From: JADFRG01 sp048054495
GTDB lineage: Bacteria; Chloroflexota; Anaerolineae; Anaerolineales; E44-bin32
Direction: 5' to 3'
Assembly (NCBI GenBank): GCA_048054495.1
Contig: JBGMQN010000030.1
Location: 1 to 5,525, forward strand
Length of the DNA: 5,525 nt
Shown here: in pieces, positions 1 through 5,525 of the stretch
How positions within the stretch are numbered: the first letter of the stretch is position 1
Layout: every line of letters begins with the position of its first letter
Program-made: the position numbers and the translations under genes
Notes under the pieces: model-generated
Told to the model about the DNA's origin: nothing
What the model saw: only the letters and a program-made list of their open reading frames with translations
Databases searched by the model: none

Positions 1-579
1 CACGGCTTCGATCATGTGCTGCGCGTGATGCGGATCGCGGAGCAGATCGGAGCGGAGCTGGGCGCCGACCTGGATATCCTGCGCGCCGCGGCACTGCTCC
101 ATGATGCAGCGGGAGCAGATCCCAGAGAAGACCGAGCCCAGCATGAGAATTCATCCGCCGAATTTGCTCGGCAGGTACTTCGAGACGAAGACTGGCCAGA
201 TGATCGGGTCCGGGCCGTCGCTCACTGCATCGCGAGCCATCGTTATCGGGGCAAACAGCAGCCGGAATCCTTGGAAGCCAAGATCCTTTTCGACGCCGAT
301 AAATTGGACGTCGTAGGTGCGTTTGGAGTAGCCCGCACAATTGGATATGCAATTCAAGCCGATCAACCGATCTTCGCCGAGCCCTCGGAGAAGTTCCTGG
401 AATCGGGAGAGAGCGAGCCCGGTGAGCCGCACAGCGCCTACCACGAGTACCTGTTCAAGCTGCGCCATATTCGCGAGCGGCTGCACACCGAGCCGGCCAA
501 GCGCCTGGCAACCACGCGCGAAGAGGTGCTCAAGCACTTCTTCGAGCAGCTAGCGGTTGAAGCACGCGGCAGGGCTTAA
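1..579 (+). CDS. HD-domain phosphohydrolase, YedJ-like (5' partial)
   Basis: The reading frame is open from base 1 to the TAA at 577-579 and gives 192 visible residues. It already begins inside the HD domain (HGFDH), so the true start lies upstream; the GTG at 16 is internal. Visible metal-site candidates are the first His pair (H1, H5), the HD pair in ALLHDA (H34-D35), H75 and H80 in the HCIASH stretch, and Asp residues in the FDADKLD motif (98, 100, 103). The segment EAKILFDADKLDVVGAFGVAR and the C-terminal helix (YHEYLFKL) match the pattern I know from Escherichia coli YedJ and related uncharacterised HD hydrolases, which are about 230 residues long, so roughly 20-40 N-terminal residues are missing. 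The family is expected to be cytosolic, metal-dependent and to act on phosphoester or nucleotide substrates, but the substrate of this branch is not known to me. The next gene lies 182 bases downstream with its own apparent promoter, so an operon is not obvious. Confidence 0.88.
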   Translation, partial: HGFDHVLRVMRIAEQIGAELGADLDILRAAALLHDAAGADPREDRAQHENSSAEFARQVLRDEDWPDDRVRAVAHCIASHRYRGKQQPESLEAKILFDADKLDVVGAFGVARTIGYAIQADQPIFAEPSEKFLESGESEPGEPHSAYHEYLFKLRHIRERLHTEPAKRLATTREEVLKHFFEQLAVEARGRA

Positions 580-634
580 GACCCACATCGCAATCACTCC
601 TCACTAACACTTCTATAACGTAAGGGAGAGATAA

Positions 635-662
635 TTGGCATCGTCAAAGGCGAAAGGATAAA
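635..662 (+). promoter_or_regulatory. Candidate sigma-70-like promoter for the M50 protease gene
   Basis: TTGGCA (635-640) differs from the -35 consensus TTGACA at one position. It is followed after 16 bases by GATAAA (657-662), which matches TATAAT at four of six positions. Transcription would begin near 668-671 and give a leader of about 90 bases containing the 22-bp tandem repeat. It lies in the 182-base spacer between the HD gene and the protease gene. TATAAC at 614-619 is an alternative -10 element but has no good -35 partner. The call rests on hexamer matching only; the organism's promoter consensus is unknown. Confidence 0.3.
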
Positions 663-674
663 TGTTTGCGCGCG

Positions 675-718
675 CGTGCCGCCTTTGAGTGGTGCTCGTG
701 CCGCCTGTGAGCGGTGCT
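675..718 (+). repeat. 22-bp tandem direct repeat, two copies, in the protease leader
   Basis: Copy one is 675-696 and copy two is 697-718, directly abutting. Both begin CGTGCCGCCT and end GGTGCT, and they differ at only two positions (685/707 T to G, 690/712 T to C). Each copy has a small internal dyad: CCGC at 679-682 against GTGG at 689-692, and CCGC at 701-704 against GCGG at 711-714, so the T/C difference preserves RNA pairing through G-U. The repeat sits between the candidate promoter and the Shine-Dalgarno site. It could be a pair of operator sites or a leader structure, or merely a local duplication. Confidence 0.6.
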
Positions 719-750
719 TGAGCGCGCAATGCAAGCGACTGGCGGGTTGA

Positions 751-756
751 GGGAGG
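751..756 (+). promoter_or_regulatory. Shine-Dalgarno site deciding the protease start
   Basis: GGGAGG lies five bases before the ATG at 762. The frame is also open back to a GTG at 714, just after an in-frame TGA at 708-710, but that start falls inside the tandem repeat and has no comparable ribosome site. The ATG also puts the family-typical N-terminus (MDRGIPLFKI) first. Confidence 0.8.
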
Positions 757-761
757 TAAAC

Positions 762-1892
762 ATGGACAGAGGTATCCCACTATTCAAGATACGCGGTATC
801 CAGATCCGCATGCACTTCACGTTCCCGCTGATACTGGTCTTTGCCGCGATCCAGTTTGCACTGCTCACGGGACGAGGTCTGACGGGAGCGGCGTTTGGTA
901 TCGTCGTGACTTCCATTCTGTTCGTGATCGTTGTGCTGCACGAGCTCGGGCACAGCATTGCGGCGCAGTCGTATGGAATTCAAGTGAAACAGATCGTGCT
1001 CCTGCCAATTGGAGGCGTCGCGGAGCTTGGGCGCATGCCCGAGAAGCCCGGTCAGGAACTCGTCATCTCCGCCGCAGGGCCACTGGTGAACTTCGCCCTG
1101 GCTGCGGTGTTGGCGGTTTTCGGCCTGGCTTATGGACAAGACCTCGGCTTGCAGTTTGCGTTTCGGCTTCCGGCGGGCATCACCTTTGGAGCGGTTTTCA
1201 GCTACATCTTTGCAGCCAACCTGTTTCTAGGATTGTTCAACCTGCTGCCGGCCTTCCCCATGGACGGGGGTCGGATACTGCGCTCACTGCTCGCAATGCG
1301 CATCGACTACTCGCGAGCAACTACTCTGGCAGTCACCATTGGGCAAGGAATGGCGGTGCTGATGGGGCTGTGGGGACTCTTCAATGGTGGTTTCTTTCTG
1401 GTCCTGATAGCGATCTTCATCTTCGGCGCGGCCAGGCAAGAGGGACGTCAGGCGCAGATGCGTAGAGTACTGGGAGATGTCACGGTTCGAGATGCGTATT
1501 CTAGGCATGCTCGATCGTTGACACCACAGTCGACGCTGCGGGAAGCGATTACGCTCACAATGAGCTCAATACAGTCTCATTTCCCGGTTCGCGATGACGA
1601 GAGGCTGCTTGGGGTCCTAACCTCTAACCAGTTGGCGGAAGCCTTGAGGAAAGCTGGCCCAGATGAGCCGGTGGCCAAGTTTATGCGGACCGACTTGCAA
1701 CCCGTGTCGCCCGACGAGAAGTTGTACATTGCTCAGCAGCTGCTGGGCGAGGCCGGGGTAGATGCGCTCCCAGTAGTGGAGGGTGGTCAGTTCCTCGGGT
1801 TGGTGACTGCGCGGGACGTCCGTAAGGTTTATCGGCTGGCTTCCCGTTGGCCTGGTTTCACCAGCTCGCGTGCGAGTACCGCCGAGGTATAG
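762..1892 (+). CDS. Site-2 protease family (M50) membrane metalloprotease with two CBS domains
   Basis: This is a complete protein of 376 residues. The catalytic zinc motif HELGH is at residues 60-64 inside a hydrophobic helix. The second conserved motif, NLLPAFPMDGGR, is at 160-171, with D168 as the expected third zinc ligand. Hydrophobic segments lie near 19-37, 42-60, 100-123, 141-163 and 187-222, so the active site is within the inner membrane. Two CBS domains follow on the cytoplasmic side (about 238-296 and 303-358); such pairs usually bind adenine nucleotides and tune activity. The architecture and length match the SpoIVFB-like, CBS-containing branch of bacterial site-2 proteases, which cleave membrane-spanning substrates such as sigma-factor precursors or anti-sigma factors. 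No sigma or anti-sigma partner is visible nearby, so the substrate is unknown. The start is set by GGGAGG at 751-756. A strong hairpin terminator follows 32 bases after the stop. Confidence 0.93.
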   Translation: MDRGIPLFKIRGIQIRMHFTFPLILVFAAIQFALLTGRGLTGAAFGIVVTSILFVIVVLHELGHSIAAQSYGIQVKQIVLLPIGGVAELGRMPEKPGQELVISAAGPLVNFALAAVLAVFGLAYGQDLGLQFAFRLPAGITFGAVFSYIFAANLFLGLFNLLPAFPMDGGRILRSLLAMRIDYSRATTLAVTIGQGMAVLMGLWGLFNGGFFLVLIAIFIFGAARQEGRQAQMRRVLGDVTVRDAYSRHARSLTPQSTLREAITLTMSSIQSHFPVRDDERLLGVLTSNQLAEALRKAGPDEPVAKFMRTDLQPVSPDEKLYIAQQLLGEAGVDALPVVEGGQFLGLVTARDVRKVYRLASRWPGFTSSRASTAEV

Positions 1893-1924
1893 CGGGCAGC
1901 AGAGAACCTACGTCTGAGAAGTCA

Positions 1925-1951
1925 CGGGGCGGCTGAATGGCCGCCCCGTTT
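1925..1951 (+). terminator. Rho-independent-like terminator after the protease gene
   Basis: A perfect 9-bp GC-rich stem (1925-1933 CGGGGCGGC pairing with 1940-1948 GCCGCCCCG) has a 6-base loop and is followed by TTT. An outer GTCA/TGAC pair (1921-1924, 1953-1956) extends the dyad beyond a short bulge. The T-tract is short, so termination on the plus strand may be incomplete. The stem is symmetric and lies between convergent genes, so it could also stop minus-strand transcripts running past the SagB-type gene, although there is no T-tract in that direction. Confidence 0.7.
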
Positions 1952-1956
1952 GTGAC

Positions 1957-2118
1957 TGTCCGAAGATCGGTGATTGGCTGGGAGCTCTGTGCTGGTTGGG
2001 CTCTGAAAGCGCTCGCGCTGCGACCTGCGCCGAGTGGAAGGATGAATCACAACCGCTACGCAGCTGGAACGCCCTCGTGTTTCAGGCCCGCTGAACCTGT
2101 CACACGTAGGAATGTCGT
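1957..2118. other. Convergent intergenic spacer, no gene seen
   Basis: The spacer between the two convergent gene ends (1893-2133 overall) holds the hairpin at 1925-1951 and the left arm of an inverted repeat starting at 2119. In the rest I see only a weak 5-bp dyad (TTCAG/CTGAA around 2092-2106). The plus-strand open frame 1937-2176 starts inside the terminator loop, has no ribosome site and no family resemblance, and overlaps the end of the SagB-type gene. Confidence 0.6.
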
Positions 2119-2152
2119 GGTCGGCCAGGAGGCTTATCGTGTATGGCCGACC
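2119..2152. repeat. Perfect 9-bp inverted repeat enclosing the SagB-type stop codon
   Basis: GGTCGGCCA at 2119-2127 is the exact reverse complement of TGGCCGACC at 2144-2152, with 16 bases between. The TAA stop of the minus-strand gene (2134-2136) lies in the loop. On the minus-strand mRNA this would be a GC-rich hairpin at the very 3' end of the coding region. It is followed by ACGACATTCC, not a T-tract, so it is not a classical terminator. It could stabilise the 3' end or act with Rho; a chance dyad is also possible. Confidence 0.5.
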
Positions 2153-2721
2153 GGAATCAGATATAGGGGAACATGATCGGCGGGCAAATCCAGAACGCTG
2201 CTGACGCGCGCGTCTTCGTATGCTCCCACTGGAACGGCTCCTAAGCCGAGAGCGGCTGCCTGCAGCAGCAGGTTCTGGGCCGCATGACCGACTTCCACAT
2301 GGACGTAGCGCGGACTTCGAGTGGGACCATAGCGCTGCTCGGTCCTGGCGAATACCGCCGTGAAGGCGATGGTGGCCGGTGCTTCAAGGATAAACTCCTG
2401 CTCGAGGGAAGCCTCGAAGAGATCCCGGCGCAGGTCTCCCTCCCGGACGCGGTGGAGTGTGTGATCCTGAGCGACATAGTTAAACACTCCATCTTCGGTC
2501 ACCAGGTACAGCTCAAGGGGGTAGGTAGCCCCAGCCGAAGGGGCAGTGCGATGACCGCTGGCATCGGTAATGCCTTGGGCAGACCACAGAAGCCGGGATA
2601 TATCCTCCAGCGCCAGGGGCTCCGTGGAAAACTCGCGAACAGAGTGTCGACGCCGGAGAGCTGTCTCCAGCGACATCTGTCCATCCGTCAGCGGATCTGG
2701 AAGTGTGACGATTTCGGTCAT
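2134..2721 (-). CDS. SagB/ThcOx-type FMN-dependent dehydrogenase (nitroreductase fold)
   Basis: This is a complete protein of 195 residues. The N-terminal RRRHSVREFS (23-32) is the usual FMN-phosphate-binding segment of nitroreductase-fold enzymes. PSAGATYPLELYLV (61-74) is the hallmark of the SagB/ThcOx branch. GHAAQNLLLQAAALGLGAVP (145-164) is the conserved C-terminal helix and FMN loop, and the protein ends in LYLIPVGHTR. In azoline-forming clusters, such enzymes oxidise thiazolines and oxazolines to azoles on ribosomal peptides with FMN. Many homologues are stand-alone and uncharacterised. No YcaO cyclodehydratase, peptide precursor, protease or transporter is visible here, so a peptide-modification role is not supported and a general flavin oxidoreductase is as likely. 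The enzyme should be cytosolic and dimeric, from family knowledge. The ATG at 2719-2721 has GGAG six bases upstream. The gene lies just downstream of the assembly gap, on the same strand as the large regulator and possibly cotranscribed with it. Confidence 0.9.
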   Translation of the reverse strand: MTEIVTLPDPLTDGQMSLETALRRRHSVREFSTEPLALEDISRLLWSAQGITDASGHRTAPSAGATYPLELYLVTEDGVFNYVAQDHTLHRVREGDLRRDLFEASLEQEFILEAPATIAFTAVFARTEQRYGPTRSPRYVHVEVGHAAQNLLLQAAALGLGAVPVGAYEDARVSSVLDLPADHVPLYLIPVGHTR

Positions 2722-2727
2722 GTGTGA

Positions 2728-2731
2728 CTCC
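2728..2731 (-). promoter_or_regulatory. Shine-Dalgarno site of the SagB-type gene
   Basis: On the minus strand GGAG stands six bases before the ATG at 2721-2719. This fixes the start; the frame remains open upstream into the gap only because nothing interrupts the remaining 26 bases. The initiation codon is part of ATGA, whose TGA (2720-2718) closes another frame coming from the gap. Confidence 0.7.
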
Positions 2732-2747
2732 GTGGGTGCGGCTCGAG

Positions 2748-2847
2748 NNNNNNNNNNNNNNNNNNNNNNNNNNNNNNNNNNNNNNNNNNNNNNNNNNNNN
2801 NNNNNNNNNNNNNNNNNNNNNNNNNNNNNNNNNNNNNNNNNNNNNNN
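2748..2847. other. Assembly gap, exactly 100 N
   Basis: One hundred consecutive N bases separate the regulator from the SagB-type gene. A round number such as 100 is a common scaffolding placeholder, so the true length is unknown and the frame across it means nothing by itself. The missing sequence must contain at least part of the C-terminus of the regulator and possibly further genes. Confidence 0.97.
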
Positions 2848-5525
2848 GCTTCCTGGTACTCGCTCTCGGCTGTGCACACGCTGGCCAGCCCGCCCAGGGC
2901 GTAGAGAGCCAGGCCCTCCATCTTGAACTCCAGGGCTCGCTCGAGGGCCTCATAGAACAGGCTCCGTGCCTCCTGAATGTCCCCGCTATCGAGCACAGGG
3001 AATCCGATCCGGCAGAGCGAGACCCCAATCCCCCAACGGTGACCGATTTCTTCAAATTGCTCGAGGCCCTGACGTCCGGCGCGTATGGCCGCTTCAATTT
3101 CCCCCAATCCATGCAGGCTCATGCTGAGCCGGCTGAGCGTATAGGCCTCGCCTGCCCGATCGCCTACGCTCACGAAGATGTCACGCGCCTCGTTGTGATA
3201 ATCGACCGCCTGTTGAAAGTCCTTCAAGGCATCCGCAGAGAGCCCAAGTTTGCTCAGGGCAAAAGCCAGAGCCCGTACATTCCCAAGCGCATCAAAGATC
3301 TGATAACTCTCCTCGAAGTGCGCCTGCGCCTCGTCGTACTCGCCCATTTGGTAGTGGGCCCAGCCAATCCACAGGTGCAGGGAGCCAACCATGATCTCTT
3401 CATCCGCTGCTTTGGCCAGCGCAAAGGCTTCCGCTCCAAGCTCGATCGATTTCCTGTAGTCTCCGCGCAGCGCGGCGTTGATGGTTAGAATCATCATTGC
3501 GGCGGCAAGCTCTGTCCGCAGACCCAAGCTTCGGATCTCGGGCAGCGCCGATTGGCAAATGCTTTCTGATTGCTCGTGGAGCCCGAGGTCCGACATGAAG
3601 CCTGCATGGATGACACGCGCCGCCAGGTAGACCGGGTCCGGCCCCCCTTCGGTAGGAGATTCTATTGGTCGACCTTCTTCGATGATCTCGACCATTCGCT
3701 TGTACTCCAAATAGCCCTCGTGCCAGCTGTGGGCCCAGTAAAAAGTGCGGAGCGAGAAAAGGGCCCCTCGGGCGGCTTCCTCATCCCAGTGAACAACACA
3801 CCAGTGAGCGGCCGATCTTAGATTTTCGATTTCCGTCAGAAGCTCGCCTCTGGCTTCGACCAGACCCTCGCCGTCCAGCGCGGGCTCACGCAGCTTAAGG
3901 TAATCAATGTAATACTCGCTGTGCTTGCGGCGAATTTCGTTTTCCTCACCGGGCGCAGCTTCGAGCTTCTCACGTGCGAACTGCCGCAACAGCTCATGGA
4001 TTTCATATCGTCCCGGTGTATTTCTTTGGATGAGCGACTTGTTCACCAGGTCGGAGAGCAAGTGAATGCCGGCGCCCACCACGATCTCCGCCGCCTCACG
4101 ACTGAAGCCCCCGCGAAATACGGAAAGCTTGGGAAATACTGCCTTTTGGTCATCCGGCAATAGATTCCAGGAATGCTCGAACGCCGCCCGAAGACTTCGG
4201 TGTCGGTCAGGCAAGTCCTTTCTCGTGGAAGACAGAAAATCGAGGCTCTTTTCGATCTCTTCCGCGATCTCACGGCAGGAGAGCACCGGGATCCAGGCGG
4301 TTGCCAGCTCGATCCCCAGCGGTACGCCATCCGCTAATTGACAGATCCGGCTGACGTACGGGCGTTCATCCTCCGTCATCGTGAAGTCGGCATCGACCTG
4401 ACGCGCGCGCTCATGGAATAACTGCAGGGCGCTGTAGTCATCGAGATTGGCGCAGTCTCCATTGGTCGGATACCGCATCCCGTCGACATCGAAAGTCCAT
4501 TCACTCTGAAGATTAAGGCGCTCGCGGGAGGTGACCAGAATCTTCGTCTTAGGTGCGCCTTCGACGATCTCCACCAACAGATCTGCGCCCTGGATGAGGT
4601 GCTCGAAATTGTCCATCAAGAGCAGTGTTGAGCGGTCTCCCAGGTAATCGAGCAGCTGCGACTTGGGATCCAAATCACTCGCGTGAGTGTCAAAAGTGAA
4701 CTTGAGCGCGCCCGCGACCGTGGGCACCAGGTACTCCTCAGATCTCAGCGGGGCCAGAGGAACAAAATAAGTGCCGTCGGCGTATGTGTGGACCTGATGC
4801 GCAGCGGTTTCCAGCGCCAGACGGGTCTTGCCAATGCCGCCTGGCCCAACGAGAGTGAGGATGCGGCAATCGGGGTCCGCAATTAGCTGGTCGATTTCTT
4901 CGAGCTCCTTCGCTCTGCCAACAAAGGAAGTTAGTTGAACCGGGAGGTTGGCGATTCCGGGGCCTGATGCTCGCAGAGGCGGAAACTCTGTGGGGAGTCC
5001 ATGAATCTTGAGCTCATAGAGATGTTCTAGGTGCGCCAGATCTTTCAGTTGGTAATGCCCGAGGTCGACCACCTGCATTCCCTCGGGCAGTTCCTCCCCC
5101 ACGAGTTCGTGCGTAGCCGCGGAAAGCAGTATCTGCCCACCGTACGCAGAGTCGGATATGCGGGCCGCGCGGTGAACGTCGACACCTACGTACCCAGTCG
5201 GACCGAGGCCGGGTTCCCCGGTGTGGAGACCCATGCGGACTTGCAGCCGCGAATCTTCTGGCCAATCGTGCCTATCCAGCGCCAGTTGCCCCTCCGCAGC
5301 TGCGGCGAGGGCATCGCCTGCGCGCGGAAATGCCACAAAGAAGGAATCGCCCTGCGTGTCTACCTCGATCCCATTCCACTTCTCAAAGGCAGCACGCAGC
5401 AGGTCGCGATGCTGGGCCAAAACGCCCGCGTAATCTTCTCCAAGAGATTGAAGGAGACGAGTCGATCCTTCGATGTCTGTGAACAGAAGCGTTACCGTGC
5501 CGGTGGGGAGATCCACCGTTCGCTC
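2848..5525 (-). CDS. Cyclase-like/NB-ARC ATPase/TPR signalling protein (STAND type), partial at both ends
   Basis: The frame runs from the right edge into the gap. Numbering residues from the GTG at 5516, 889 are visible; the frame is open to 5525, so the real start may lie outside. Residues 5-165 form a class III nucleotidyl cyclase domain with metal Asp candidates D14 (FTDIEGST) and D57 (QGDSFF). The substrate-lysine position aligns with D53, the second substrate position with G108 and the transition-state Asn with H115, while R119 is kept. Residues about 190-350 are an NB-ARC/AAA-like ATPase: Walker A GPGGIGKT 224-231, Walker B LLLMDN ending at D302, sensor-like TSRERL 329-334, then GVPL 397-400 and a winged-helix region about 440-515. 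From about 560 the protein is helical, with TPR-like repeats at 713-746, 751-786, 791-826 and 831-866. No DNA-binding domain is visible, but one could lie in the gap; some mycobacterial relatives carry a LuxR-type HTH at the C-terminus. A cytosolic, ligand-triggered, nucleotide-switch regulator is the likely role; the ligand is unknown. Confidence 0.9.

Noticed and set aside
714..761. Earlier GTG start for the M50 protease
   Set aside because: It lies in the tandem repeat without a ribosome site and adds 16 residues not typical of the family; the ATG at 762 has GGGAGG at the right distance.
644..958. Minus-strand open frame overlapping the protease 5' end (and 780-1139, 151-537, 1284-1508 minus)
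   Set aside because: These lie opposite well-supported genes, have compositionally odd translations and show no motifs; they are shadows.
1937..2176. Plus-strand open frame of 79 residues between the convergent genes
   Set aside because: It starts in the loop of the terminator hairpin, lacks a ribosome site, resembles no family and overlaps the 3' end of the SagB-type gene.
2203..2222. GACGCGCGCGTC palindrome inside the SagB-type gene
   Set aside because: It is a simple alternating CG run in a coding region (residues DARVS) and is likely a result of codon choice.
2722..2877. N-terminal extension of the SagB-type protein through the gap
   Set aside because: The ATG at 2721-2719 has a good GGAG site and gives the normal family length; the upstream part is mostly N.
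2513..3112. Minus- and plus-strand open frames running across the N gap (also 2570-2926 and 2724-3488)
   Set aside because: The N bases cannot create stops, so these frames are artefacts. On each side the real coding frame is clear from domain motifs.
5514..5516. GTG as a certain start codon of the regulator
   Set aside because: The frame stays open to the window edge and only nine upstream bases are visible with a weak GAG, so the start cannot be settled here.

Overview
The window is a piece of a bacterial genome, probably a metagenome-derived or draft scaffold, because it contains a run of exactly 100 N (2748-2847) that looks like a placeholder gap. It is moderately GC-rich. The large cyclase-ATPase-TPR regulator, with its FTDIEGST and YVGVDVHRAARI signatures, is a protein type I associate most with Chloroflexota and Actinomycetota. 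Chloroflexota is my preferred guess, but this rests on family knowledge, not on a marker gene, and is weakly held.

The layout is two convergent pairs. On the plus strand there is the 3' part of a YedJ-like HD-domain phosphohydrolase (1-579, cut by the window edge). A 182-base spacer follows, with a candidate sigma-70-like promoter and a 22-bp near-perfect tandem repeat. Next is a complete membrane site-2 (M50) metalloprotease with two C-terminal CBS domains (762-1892), ending in a strong GC hairpin terminator (1925-1951). On the minus strand, reading from the right edge, there is a large STAND-type signalling protein of at least 889 visible residues: class III nucleotidyl cyclase-like domain, NB-ARC-like ATPase, winged-helix region and TPR repeats (2848-5525). 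Its C-terminus is lost in the gap. Beyond the gap lies a complete stand-alone SagB/ThcOx-type FMN nitroreductase (2134-2721) with a good Shine-Dalgarno site.

The two minus-strand genes may be cotranscribed. On the SagB side of the gap, the frame read by joining the regulator through the 100 N ends in a TGA overlapping the SagB ATG (ATGA). Because the real gap length is unknown, this is suggestive only. No functional link between the plus-strand and minus-strand pairs is visible. I see no RNA genes, CRISPR arrays, insertion sequences or complete novel system. The points most worth a second look are the cyclase domain with non-canonical substrate and transition-state residues, the stand-alone SagB oxidoreductase beside it, the tandem repeat in front of the protease gene, and a perfect inverted repeat that encloses the SagB stop codon.
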